A DNA stretch of 13,242 nucleotides from contig DAOVOW010000017.1 in NCBI GenBank assembly GCA_030629485.1, positions 1 through 13,242 of the forward strand, read 5' to 3'. Shown one piece after another: positions 1-6,143 of this stretch; position 1 is the stretch's first letter; each line of letters starts with the position of its first letter. The notes under the pieces are model-generated. The model was not told the DNA's origin, searched no databases, and saw only the letters and a list, made by a program, of their open reading frames with translations. The position numbers and the translations under genes are program-made. The DNA comes from a bacterium. GTDB lineage: Bacteria > Zixibacteria > MSB-5A5 > GN15 > FEB-12.

Positions 1-87
1 GGAACTGTCGATCTACCCGGCCCGCAATTGGGTCGAGATTACGGTTTGACCGTTGTGTGGAACCGGTTACTGCCGCGTCTGTTGTAA
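1..87 (+). other. Possible 3' end of an unidentified upstream gene
   Basis: Two plus-strand frames are open from the window edge. Frame 1 reads to a TAA at 85-87 and ends in ...DYGLTVVWNRLLPRLL. Frame 2 reads to a TGA at 47-49 and ends in ...YPARNWVEITV, with a codon third-position bias that looks somewhat more coding-like. Either could be the tail of a gene that begins outside the window. The frame 1 end is vaguely like the last strand of an outer-membrane barrel, but this is too short to support a call. I do not recognise the gene. Confidence 0.25.
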
Positions 88-122
88 CTGATGAGTGTCG
101 CTTTGCGGGCAGCACAAACCGC

Positions 123-150
123 TTGCGCCCCCGGCTGAGTTGACTATATT
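123..150 (+). promoter_or_regulatory. Candidate promoter for panD
   Basis: A TATATT (145-150, five of six matches to the -10 consensus) is preceded after 16 nt by TTGCGC (123-128, only three of six matches to the -35 consensus). Transcription would start near 157, giving a leader of about 34 nt before the panD start. The -35 is weak, so this is a candidate only. Confidence 0.3.
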
Positions 151-190
151 TGGTCGCGTTGCTTGCACCGTGAATATGGTCCGGAGAGAA

Positions 191-541
191 ATGCTGATTA
201 CAATTTGCAAATCGAAAATCCATCGTGCCACCATCACCGACGCTAATCTGGAATATGTCGGCAGTATCACTATCGACGCCGAACTGATCCGTCGCGCTGA
301 TCTGATACCGTTTGAGAAAGTCCAGGTTGCCAATATCTCCAACGGTGAGCGGTTCGAGACTTATGTCATCGAGGGGGAAGCCGGAAGTGGCATCATCGGT
401 CTCAACGGCGCCGCCGCACGCAAGGGGAGTATCGGTGATTTGATCATCATTATTGCTTACGGTCATATCGAGAAAGAGAAGGCCGAAGGCTTCAAGCCTG
501 CCATCGTTCATGTCGACAATGACAACAGACCGTTGGATTAG
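191..541 (+). CDS. panD: Aspartate 1-decarboxylase (pyruvoyl-dependent)
   Basis: This enzyme decarboxylates L-aspartate to beta-alanine for pantothenate and coenzyme A synthesis in the cytoplasm. The 116-residue protein aligns without gaps to the well-studied E. coli numbering. It has Lys9, Tyr22, the self-cleavage site Gly24-Ser25 (YVGS; Ser25 becomes the pyruvoyl group), Arg54, Thr57, Tyr58 and Asn72 (GLNGAAA). The usual family length is about 115-130 residues, so it is complete. The ATG at 191 was chosen because it gives exactly this numbering and has GGAG at 183-186 just upstream. An in-frame ATG at 176 would add five residues. The proenzyme should cleave itself into a short beta chain and a longer alpha chain. 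No panB or panC lies in the window, so the rest of the pathway is elsewhere. glmU-like follows after 62 nt on the same strand. Confidence 0.95.
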   Translation: MLITICKSKIHRATITDANLEYVGSITIDAELIRRADLIPFEKVQVANISNGERFETYVIEGEAGSGIIGLNGAAARKGSIGDLIIIIAYGHIEKEKAEGFKPAIVHVDNDNRPLD

Positions 542-603
542 TCGACGATCTTAACCTGTCAACCACGGGTATAAAGCAGAACCCAGGGATCAGAGGAAGG
601 CAA

Positions 604-1347
604 ATGGCCACAGGCAGATCGGCAATTGTACTTGCCGCCGGCAAGGGCAAACGGATGAAATCGGATTTGCCGAAAGTTCTGCATCAGATCAACCGCCGCG
701 CCATGATCTGCCTGGTCATGGACACCCTGGAGTCATTGGGGTTCGATCGGATCATCGTAGTGATCGGCTACCAGGGGGAACTGGTACAGCGTAAACTGGC
801 CGATCGCAATGTTAGTTTCGTTTGGCAGCGTGAGCAACTCGGCACCGGTCATGCCGTCATGATGGCCAAAGCGGCACTGGCTGATTTTGATGGCATCACT
901 TTGGTGGCGCTGGGCGATATGCCGTTCGTGTCGGTCGACTCATTCCGCCGCCTGCTCGAAACACATGAACGCGCCGACGCCGTGGCCACCTGTCTCTCGG
1001 CGATCCTGCCCGATCCGACCGGGTACGGCCGGATAGTTCGAGTGCCTGACAGCGACCTGCTCCAGGAGATTGTCGAACACCGGGATGCTGCTCCCGATGT
1101 TCTCAAGATAAGGGAAATCAACACCGGCGCATTCTGTTTCGACAACCGGGAGTTATATGCCGCCCTCGACAAGGTCGGCACTCAAAACACGCAAAAGGAG
1201 TACTACCTCACCGATACGATCAAGATCATGCACGATCGAGGTTTGAAAGTAGCGGTAGTGACCACCAGCAACCCGGACGAAGGTTTGGGCGTTAACTCGA
1301 TCGACCAGCTTGAGGAGTTGGCCCGCAAGTTCGCAGAGAAATGTTGA
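604..1347 (+). CDS. Stand-alone GlmU-type nucleotidyltransferase (UDP-GlcNAc pyrophosphorylase domain)
   Basis: This is a cytoplasmic sugar-1-phosphate uridylyltransferase. In GlmU this domain makes UDP-GlcNAc from UTP and GlcNAc-1-phosphate for peptidoglycan and LPS precursors. The 247 residues cover only the Rossmann-like pyrophosphorylase domain. The GlmU signature LAAGKGKRM...PKVLH is at 10-27 (T of the usual GTRM is Lys16). QLGTGHA binds the uracil base, and metal-binding Asp105 (ALGDMPF) is followed by GYGRI, EINTGAF and Asn231 (GVNSIDQL, equivalent to E. coli Asn227). Full GlmU is about 450 residues with a C-terminal left-handed beta-helix acetyltransferase. That half is absent and no remnant follows, so this looks like a natural single-domain form rather than a break. 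The ATG at 604 has AGAGGAAGG at 592-600. The acetylation step must be done elsewhere, or the true substrate may be a different hexose or hexosamine phosphate. Confidence 0.85.
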   Translation: MATGRSAIVLAAGKGKRMKSDLPKVLHQINRRAMICLVMDTLESLGFDRIIVVIGYQGELVQRKLADRNVSFVWQREQLGTGHAVMMAKAALADFDGITLVALGDMPFVSVDSFRRLLETHERADAVATCLSAILPDPTGYGRIVRVPDSDLLQEIVEHRDAAPDVLKIREINTGAFCFDNRELYAALDKVGTQNTQKEYYLTDTIKIMHDRGLKVAVVTTSNPDEGLGVNSIDQLEELARKFAEKC

Positions 1348-1389
1348 GTTAGACTGTATTTGATTGAGCCGAAAGACGCCGGTCTGCGT

Positions 1390-1395
1390 TATAAT
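1390..1395 (+). promoter_or_regulatory. Perfect TATAAT -10 hexamer
   Basis: A consensus TATAAT lies in the 138-nt gap between the glmU-like gene and the next gene. No convincing -35 is found at 16-19 nt upstream: TTGAGC at 1364-1369 is 20 nt away. It could start a transcript with a leader of about 85 nt for the secreted protein at 1486. Confidence 0.3.
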
Positions 1396-1448
1396 GAGTA
1401 GAGTGAGTAAATCGGCGGTACCAAAAGCGAGCGAGGCAGTTTTTTTGG

Positions 1449-1477
1449 TTGACGTCGAGCTAATACTAAGATAAATT
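1449..1477 (+). promoter_or_regulatory. Candidate promoter TTGACG-17-TAAATT
   Basis: TTGACG (1449-1454, five of six) and TAAATT (1472-1477, four of six) are separated by 17 nt. Transcription would begin around 1484, almost on the ATG triplets at 1486, 1489 and 1492. The transcript would therefore be leaderless or nearly so, which weakens the case. Confidence 0.3.
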
Positions 1478-1485
1478 ACAGGATT

Positions 1486-1971
1486 ATGATGATGAATAGT
1501 CACTTAAGTAAAATGCTCCTGGCGGTCTTTCTGATCGCCATCGTCGGATGCGTATCGGCCCAGATGGTGGATCGTGCCCAGTTGGACAATATGTCCAGAG
1601 CTAATTCGCTGTCGGTCAAACCGGCGGCCAATCCGTTTTCGCTGTTGGATATGTCCAAGATAAGTTGGTCCCACAGCTATTCGGTAAGCTTTTTCTCAGG
1701 AGGCGCCATGTCCGGGTCGGTAGGTCTCTTGAACTCCGCGATACTTTATGAATTCTCGCCGAAACTCAGTCTGAGTATAAATCTCGGAGTGGTCCATTCG
1801 GCTGGGCAGTGGGGGCAGGGTCGGGATGCCACACTCTTGCCCGGTTTCACACTGGATTATCATCCGTCTGAGAAGTTTCGGTTGACCTTTATGGTCCAAA
1901 GATATGATGCGGTTTTGAACCCACTTATAGGCAGGAGCAGCTCTTGGTATAATCCGGCAGGTCTGCGTTAG
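1486..1971 (+). CDS. Exported protein of unknown function, possibly a small outer-membrane barrel or lipoprotein
   Basis: I do not recognise a named family. The 161-residue product begins with a clear export signal: Lys9 and then a hydrophobic stretch at 10-21. Two maturation routes fit. One is a lipobox IVGC with Cys22 as the lipidated residue; the other is signal peptidase I cleavage after VSA (23-25). The mature part has no predicted helix. It alternates polar and apolar residues in short strands rich in Ser, Tyr and Phe (SWSHSYSVSFFSGG, LNSAILYEFS, LSLSINLGVVHS, FRLTFMVQRY), as in amphipathic beta-strands of outer-membrane proteins. The C-terminus is polar and rich in Ser, Asn and Pro. 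Three ATGs in a row (1486, 1489, 1492) are possible starts. The only SD-like AGG (1480-1482) spaces best to the third. It is followed after 55 nt by the LytR_C gene. Confidence 0.7.
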   Translation: MMMNSHLSKMLLAVFLIAIVGCVSAQMVDRAQLDNMSRANSLSVKPAANPFSLLDMSKISWSHSYSVSFFSGGAMSGSVGLLNSAILYEFSPKLSLSINLGVVHSAGQWGQGRDATLLPGFTLDYHPSEKFRLTFMVQRYDAVLNPLIGRSSSWYNPAGLR

Positions 1972-2026
1972 AGCCCTCAGTTCTGCACCGACCTGTAGAT
2001 CGTTTCCCCTCGAACCCAAAACTCCA

Positions 2027-2551
2027 ATGCACAAATCATTGAGGCCCAAAAAAGCCGACCGCTCATCTGTGATTTCGTGGCGGCAGCGCCTGCAGCGCTC
2101 CCGAGTTCTGGAGTTGCTGATCGCAGTGTTGTTTGTAGTTGTCCTGGTGTACGTGGTCAGTTTGTCCATCAGGGTAAGCCGTGGTGTGTCGCGAACACTG
2201 AAGTCGCCTGATCATGTGGTGCGGCTGCAAATACTCAACGGCTGCGGCGTCAACGGTCTGGCGGCGCGCGTGGCCGATGGTCTGGCCGACTATGCCGATA
2301 TGGACCTGGTGATCAAGGTAGTCGACACCGACAATTTCGACCTCAGCCGGGTCAGTGAGACTTTTGTGCTCTCTCGCCTTGAGGATCGCTCGGCGGCAAC
2401 GCTGTTGGCTCATAAGCTGGGTTTGAGTGTCGCCGGGATCACTTTCAAGCCGCTTGAAAATAACTATCGGCAGGTCACCACTACCCTGGTTCTTGGCGAG
2501 GACTGGCCGACATTGGAACTGCTCAATAGAATAGTAACGGAGAAAAAGTAA
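2027..2551 (+). CDS. Membrane-anchored LytR C-terminal-domain protein
   Basis: The 174-residue protein has a basic N-terminus (residues 1-26, rich in Arg and Lys), one transmembrane helix at about 28-48, and a C-terminal domain from about residue 64. That domain opens with VRLQILNGCGVNGLA, the hallmark of the LytR_C family (the domain found at the end of LytR/CpsA/Psr cell-wall ligases). The catalytic LCP domain of those proteins is absent. The positive-inside rule puts the LytR_C domain outside the cytoplasm, so a role at the cell wall is plausible but inferred. No strong Shine-Dalgarno sequence precedes the ATG. The gene ends 6 nt before rsfS, so the two are probably cotranscribed. A LytR-type gene next to rsfS also occurs in some actinobacteria, from memory. 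Confidence 0.8.
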   Translation: MHKSLRPKKADRSSVISWRQRLQRSRVLELLIAVLFVVVLVYVVSLSIRVSRGVSRTLKSPDHVVRLQILNGCGVNGLAARVADGLADYADMDLVIKVVDTDNFDLSRVSETFVLSRLEDRSAATLLAHKLGLSVAGITFKPLENNYRQVTTTLVLGEDWPTLELLNRIVTEKK

Positions 2552-2557
2552 ACAACC

Positions 2558-2914
2558 TTGACTGAGTCATCGGGATTGACACTGGCCCGACTGGCGGGCC
2601 GACTGGCCCTTGCCAAAAAGGGATTTGACGTGAAGATACTGAAGGTTAAGGCAGTATCCTCGGTGACGGACTACTTTGTCATTGCTTCGGGCGGCGCCGA
2701 TATTCATGTCAAGGCAATCGCCCGGGCGGTGGAGGACGGTCTTATGGACAACGGTCACAAACCGTACCATCGCGAGGGATACTCCGAGGGAAACTGGGTG
2801 TTGTTGGATTATATCGATGTGGTCGTCCATATTTTTCTTGAGCCGACGCGTCGATTCTATGCCCTTGAGCGGCTTTGGGGGGACGCCCCGATTGAGCAGT
2901 TGTCCGAAGACTGA
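2558..2914 (+). CDS. rsfS: Ribosome silencing factor RsfS (Iojap family)
   Basis: RsfS binds ribosomal protein uL14 on the 50S subunit and blocks joining with 30S, lowering translation during starvation. The 118-residue product (E. coli about 105) carries the family landmarks in order: DYFVIASGGADIHVKAIA, then a VEDGL helix, the EG...NWVLLDYIDVVVHIF core, and RRFYALERLWGDAP near the end. The final residues PIEQLSED are acidic, as is usual. No ATG fits. The TTG at 2558 is the likely start, with GGAG (2540-2543) rather far upstream. A second in-frame TTG at 2576 would lose six residues. It is preceded by the LytR_C gene (6 nt gap) and followed by rho after 54 nt. Confidence 0.92.
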   Translation: MTESSGLTLARLAGRLALAKKGFDVKILKVKAVSSVTDYFVIASGGADIHVKAIARAVEDGLMDNGHKPYHREGYSEGNWVLLDYIDVVVHIFLEPTRRFYALERLWGDAPIEQLSED

Positions 2915-2968
2915 ACCGGCCGAGGCACGGCAGAATTGGAAATCAAAATCAAAGCTTAAGGATTTACC

Positions 2969-4216
2969 ATGGAGTTACCTGATCTCAAATCCAAGACGAT
3001 CGCGGAACTGTTGAAAACGGCTGAGGATATGGATATCCCCGGTGTTTCGGGGTTGCGCAAATCGGAGTTGATCTACAAGATTATGGAAAGCGCATCGTCA
3101 TCGGACAGCACCATTCTGGCCGAAGGCGTTCTGGAGGTTCTCGATGAGGGCTACGGTTTCCTCCGCTCCCCCGACTATAACTACCTGCCCGGGCAGGACG
3201 ATATCTACGTCTCGCCGTCGCAGATCAAGCGCTTCGACATGCGCACCGGCGACATTGTGGCCGGCCAGGTCAGGCCGCCTAAGGACAACGAGCGATACTT
3301 TGCTCTGCTGAAAATCGAGTCAATCAACTTCAATGATCCGGAAAAAGCCAAACACAAGATTCTGTTTGACAATCTGACGCCGCTGTACCCCGAGGAACCG
3401 TTCAAGCTGGAGACGAATCCGGAGCGAGTCACCACCCGCATCATCGACCTCATGTGCCCTATCGGCAAGGGTCAGCGCGCTCTGATCACTTCTCCGCCCA
3501 AAGCGGGCAAGACCATCATCCTGCAATCCATCGCCCAGTCGATCACTGCCAACCATCCCGAGGTCACGCTGATCGTATTGTTGATCGACGAGCGCCCCGA
3601 GGAAGTGACCGATATGAAACGATCGGTCAATGCTGAGGTCATTTCTTCGACCTTTGACGAGCCGGCCGAACGACATGTGCAGGTGGCTAACATGGTGCTG
3701 GAAAAGTCCAAACGTTTGACCGAACATGGCCACAACGTCGTCATCCTGCTCGACTCGCTTACGCGCCTGGCGCGCGCCCACAACTCGGTCGTGCCGCATT
3801 CCGGCAAGATTCTTTCCGGTGGTGTCGACTCCAACGCTCTGCACAAACCAAAACGGTTCTTCGGAGCTGCTCGTAATATCGAAGGAGGTGGCTCCCTGTC
3901 GGTTATCGCAACGGCGCTCATTGAGACCGGCTCGCGCATGGACGAAGTCATTTTCGAGGAATTCAAAAGCACCGGCAATATGGAACTGGTGCTGGATCGC
4001 CGCCTTTCCGACCAACGCATCTTCCCAGCTATGGATATCAACCGTTCTTCAACGCGTAAGGAAGAGTTGCTCATGGAGGATGACGTGCTCCACAAGATCT
4101 GGATTCTGCGAAAATTCCTCGCTGAGATGAATCCGATCGAGGCTATGGAGTTCCTGCTCGATCGTCTGAAGAAGACCAAGAACAACGAGCGTTTTTTGGC
4201 ATCAATGAAAGACTGA
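2969..4216 (+). CDS. rho: Transcription termination factor Rho
   Basis: Rho is a hexameric RNA-dependent ATPase and 5'-3' translocase that ends transcription of untranslated RNA. The 415-residue length matches E. coli (419). Residues 1-43 form the Rho_N helical domain ([12 protein letters not shown]...[11 protein letters not shown]). About 50-115 is the RNA-binding cold-shock-like fold with GYGFLR. The ATPase core follows: Walker A SPPKAGKT (175-182), [12 protein letters not shown] with the catalytic Glu, Walker [13 protein letters not shown], the Q-loop region [35 protein letters not shown] (RNA channel; the stretch is interrupted by no changes), and the C-terminal [18 protein letters not shown]. 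There is no long N-terminal insertion as in some actinobacterial or Bacteroidetes Rho. The ATG at 2969 has AAGGA at 2958-2962. No separate strong promoter is visible in the 54-nt gap after rsfS. Confidence 0.97.
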   Translation: MELPDLKSKTIAELLKTAEDMDIPGVSGLRKSELIYKIMESASSSDSTILAEGVLEVLDEGYGFLRSPDYNYLPGQDDIYVSPSQIKRFDMRTGDIVAGQVRPPKDNERYFALLKIESINFNDPEKAKHKILFDNLTPLYPEEPFKLETNPERVTTRIIDLMCPIGKGQRALITSPPKAGKTIILQSIAQSITANHPEVTLIVLLIDERPEEVTDMKRSVNAEVISSTFDEPAERHVQVANMVLEKSKRLTEHGHNVVILLDSLTRLARAHNSVVPHSGKILSGGVDSNALHKPKRFFGAARNIEGGGSLSVIATALIETGSRMDEVIFEEFKSTGNMELVLDRRLSDQRIFPAMDINRSSTRKEELLMEDDVLHKIWILRKFLAEMNPIEAMEFLLDRLKKTKNNERFLASMKD

Positions 4217-4400
4217 TTCTGAGTGTTCTACATATCCGGCTTATCGGCACGGGCGCCCTCAAACCGTCATGGAACCTGAGATCGCCACGACCAGCTTTGC
4301 CGGTCTCGCGATGACGTAGATACCTGCTTTTTCAACACGCCCTGAATGGTGGGTCACACGACCTTGAAGCATTATCACGGGCCTGTCGGCGCCGCGATGT
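4217..4400. other. Non-coding gap between convergent genes
   Basis: This 184-nt stretch separates the ends of rho (+) and the propeller gene (-). No coding sequence is supported. It holds the palindromic element listed at 4265-4316, a loopless GGGCGCCC palindrome at 4250-4257 and a small GGTC-ACAC-GACC hairpin near 4349-4360. No hairpin followed by a T-run that would be a clear intrinsic terminator was found on either strand. Confidence 0.6.
4265..4316. repeat. Palindromic element resembling an interspersed repeat of the GTCATTGCGAG type
   Basis: The outer arms CGTCAT (4265-4270) and ATGACG (4311-4316) are exact reverse complements. Inside, ATCGC (4281-4285) pairs with GCGAT (4308-4312), followed by GACC (4289-4292) with GGTC (4302-4305) and an inner GC/GC pair around a TTT loop. 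The layout AGATCGCCACG...CTCGCGATGACG closely resembles the right half of interspersed repeats known from many bacterial genomes, which typically run AGATTGCCACG...CTCGCAATGACG. Only one copy is in the window, so membership is inferred. The left half looks decayed or short. Confidence 0.5.
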
Positions 4401-5363
4401 CTAACGCACCTTCTTAACCATGATCCGGCCGCCGGAACCGACGGCGTAGAGTCGATCTGCTATCAGACAAAAATCGAGCACCGTGAATTTTGTCTTTGGA
4501 GCCTCGTCTGTCCAGGTGCGCCCGCCATCCTCGGTTTTGAGAAGAACTTCGGGATGACCGCCGATATATCCGACTTTGTCATCTATCATTTCGACAGCGA
4601 TAAACACCTTGTCTTCGGCTTGATCGTTGGAGCGCCAGGTGCGGCCGTTGTCGGAACTGAAGGCAATCATGCCTCCGGGCCCGGCTATCACCCCGGTTTT
4701 GCCGGAGAACGACAGCGCCCTGCCCGGCTTGGACATTCCTATCAGATTAGATTTCCAGCTTGCACCGAGATCGTCCGATGTAGCCAGTGTACCGGTGGCT
4801 AACAAGTGCAGCGGACCTCCTCGGCGAAAGAAGAACTCTTTGTAGCCCATCCCGACCCCCGGCAATTCAGTGAAGCTCTTGCCGCCGTCGGATGAACGCA
4901 GCAGAAGTCCCTCAAAGGGTTTTCCATCCGCTCGCGTCGCGCCGGCAACAACTATAGTCTTGGCGTCGAGCATCTCCACAGCGAACAACCATGGGATGGT
5001 GTCCTTCAAGCATTTGTTATCCCAGTTGAGGCCGCCATCGACAGTCCGGTAGAGCGATCCGGCGCGACCACAGACGAAACCGAGGTTGCCGCTGACAAAG
5101 GAAACATCCTCCAGGGCGGCCCCTTTGGTTACCTGAAACAGACGCCAGGTTTGACCGCCGTCGACTGTGCGCCCCATCCCGCCGACATTGGTAACAACAA
5201 AACCGGTATCGGGATGCACGAAACATATTCCGGTGATGTTGGCCCGATCGGGAAAGCTCAGAGGCTGCCACTCCTGGCCCCAAGCCTGGCTGATGATGGC
5301 CAGCGTGGCCAATGCTACTATGAGAGTTCTGATTGTGAGGTTTTTAGTTGTCATTTGGTCCAT
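4401..5363 (-). CDS. Secreted YCF48-like / Asp-box beta-propeller protein
   Basis: This is an exported 320-residue protein. A signal peptide spans about 1-29 (basic Lys7 and Arg12, hydrophobic 14-25, cleavage AWG|Q at 29/30). The rest is a beta-propeller made of Asp-box (BNR-type) repeats with the S/T-x-D-x-G-x-T-W pattern: RTVDGGQTW (65-73), RTVDGGLNW (106-114), RSSDGGKSF (156-164), a variant SDDLGASW near 196-203, SSDNGRTW near 237-244 and KTEDGGRTW near 276-284. A last strand, GSGGRIMVKKV, closes the ring. Related YCF48/HCF136 proteins help photosystem II assembly, but in non-photosynthetic bacteria the role is unknown; no sialidase catalytic residues were identified. The first ATG (5363) has AAGG only 2 nt upstream, whereas the second (5354) has it about 11 nt upstream. 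Either may be used. The gene is divergent from the ftsE-like gene and convergent with rho. Confidence 0.8.
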   Translation of the reverse strand: MDQMTTKNLTIRTLIVALATLAIISQAWGQEWQPLSFPDRANITGICFVHPDTGFVVTNVGGMGRTVDGGQTWRLFQVTKGAALEDVSFVSGNLGFVCGRAGSLYRTVDGGLNWDNKCLKDTIPWLFAVEMLDAKTIVVAGATRADGKPFEGLLLRSSDGGKSFTELPGVGMGYKEFFFRRGGPLHLLATGTLATSDDLGASWKSNLIGMSKPGRALSFSGKTGVIAGPGGMIAFSSDNGRTWRSNDQAEDKVFIAVEMIDDKVGYIGGHPEVLLKTEDGGRTWTDEAPKTKFTVLDFCLIADRLYAVGSGGRIMVKKVR

Positions 5364-5377
5364 GGCCTTTTTACAAT
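5348..5377 (+). promoter_or_regulatory. Predicted promoter of the ftsE-ftsX-envC-holB cluster
   Basis: TTGTCA (5348-5353) and TACAAT (5372-5377) each match the sigma-70 consensus at five of six positions, with an 18-nt spacer. Transcription would begin near 5384, at the left edge of the dyad listed at 5383-5401. The -35 lies inside the first codons of the divergent propeller gene. This is the best promoter-like sequence found in the window. Confidence 0.5.
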
Positions 5378-5382
5378 TTGAG

Positions 5383-5401
5383 TTCGGTAACGACTACCGA
5401 A
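5383..5401. promoter_or_regulatory. Perfect 7-bp inverted repeat at the predicted transcription start (operator or 5' hairpin)
   Basis: TTCGGTA (5383-5389) and TACCGAA (5395-5401) are exact reverse complements separated by ACGAC. The dyad sits between two divergent genes and starts at the predicted +1 of the ftsE-like transcript. It could be a repressor site or a stem-loop at the 5' end of the mRNA. The sequence cannot tell these apart. Confidence 0.45.
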
Positions 5402-5477
5402 AGTTGATTGTCGGTGAAGGTAGTGCAACCGGCCGGCAATGTCAAACCAAGTTGAGGTGCCTCCGTGGTCAACCGTT

Positions 5478-6143
5478 ATGTCTACTGAATCAATCGTCGA
5501 GTGCAACAATGTCTATATAACCTCCGATCGCGGTGAGCCGATCTTTAAGGATGTCAATCTGAAACTGACGGCCGGGCGGTCGGTGGTTATATCAGGAGCG
5601 GCTGCTTCCGGCAAGACGACTCTGGTCGAAATGATTCTGGGACTGAGGTTCCCCGACAGCGGTTCGATAGAATTGTTCGGTCACTGTATGAGGCCGAAAC
5701 CACGGCGGCTGCTGAACCGAATTCGTCGCCGCATCGGCGGCGTCGGGGGTGTTTTTGGCCTGGTACCCACCTTGGGAGTTGCGGAAAACGTAATGTTCCC
5801 CCTGGTGCTGGCTTCCGAGCGTCGTCGGGTGCGTCGCGAACGGTTGATGAAAATGCTCACCGAATTCAAGCTGTTGAAGCAGGCCCCGTTGTACCCGCGC
5901 CACCTGACCCGGGTCGAGTATACCCTGGCTCAGTTCGCCCGCGCGTCCATCGCCAACCAACCGCTTATGATAATCGATGAGCCGTCGGCCGGACTGGACC
6001 CGGATACTTATGAGCGCGTGTTCGAGTACCTGGTGCGCGTGTCGCTGTCGGGCCGGTCGATGATAATCCTCACCTCGCAGGCCGAAACCAGGCAGTTGCC
6101 GCAATGTGATTACCTGAAAATCGAAAACGGGTGTCTGTCGTGA
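5478..6143 (+). CDS. ftsE: FtsE-like ABC ATPase with degenerate Q-loop, signature and H-loop
   Basis: By context and length (221 residues; E. coli FtsE 222) this is the cytoplasmic ATPase partner of FtsX. Walker A GAAASGKT (40-47) and Walker B LMIIDEP with catalytic Glu168 and GLD (172-174) are intact. Other ABC motifs are not. In an ungapped alignment to E. coli FtsE (IG...NV, 20 columns), the Q-loop Gln is Gly91. The signature LSGGE is LTRVE (143-147), losing both glycines and the following QQR. The H-loop His is Gln201 (LTSQAE). The frame is intact and codon use matches the neighbours, so this is not an obvious pseudogene. The ATG at 5478 fits the family start. An in-frame ATG at 5439 would add 13 residues, and neither has a good Shine-Dalgarno sequence. 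The stop overlaps the ftsX start by 4 nt (GTGA). A different ABC role is possible, but the ftsX-envC context favours FtsE. Confidence 0.82.
   Translation: MSTESIVECNNVYITSDRGEPIFKDVNLKLTAGRSVVISGAAASGKTTLVEMILGLRFPDSGSIELFGHCMRPKPRRLLNRIRRRIGGVGGVFGLVPTLGVAENVMFPLVLASERRRVRRERLMKMLTEFKLLKQAPLYPRHLTRVEYTLAQFARASIANQPLMIIDEPSAGLDPDTYERVFEYLVRVSLSGRSMIILTSQAETRQLPQCDYLKIENGCLS

Noticed and set aside
570..575. TATAAA upstream of the glmU-like gene as a -10 element
   Set aside because: No -35-like sequence lies at an acceptable distance; TTAACC is only 13 nt away.
604..1347. glmU-like gene as a truncated pseudogene
   Set aside because: The whole nucleotidyltransferase domain and its catalytic residues are intact and the stop follows the domain end. 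No beta-helix remnant is seen downstream.
1420..1449. ACCAAAA / TTTTGGT dyad with a T-run as an intrinsic terminator
   Set aside because: The stem is A/T rich with a loop of about 16 nt, and the T-run lies in the arm itself rather than after a GC-rich stem.
1696..2169. Minus-strand frame of 157 codons spanning the gap before the LytR_C gene
   Set aside because: It overlaps two plus-strand genes with better coding features (signal peptide, LytR_C domain) and its product looks like an arbitrary translation.
3320..4015. Second long minus-strand frame (231 codons) opposite rho
   Set aside because: Same reason: it overlaps rho and the other shadow, and shows no domain or ribosome-binding site.
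3472..4185. Long minus-strand open frame (237 codons) opposite rho
   Set aside because: It lies wholly within rho, whose protein is unmistakable. It is Ser and Arg rich with no recognisable motif, as expected of an antisense shadow.
4250..4257. GGGCGCCC palindrome as a rho terminator
   Set aside because: It has no loop and no following T-run, so it cannot form a standard terminator hairpin.
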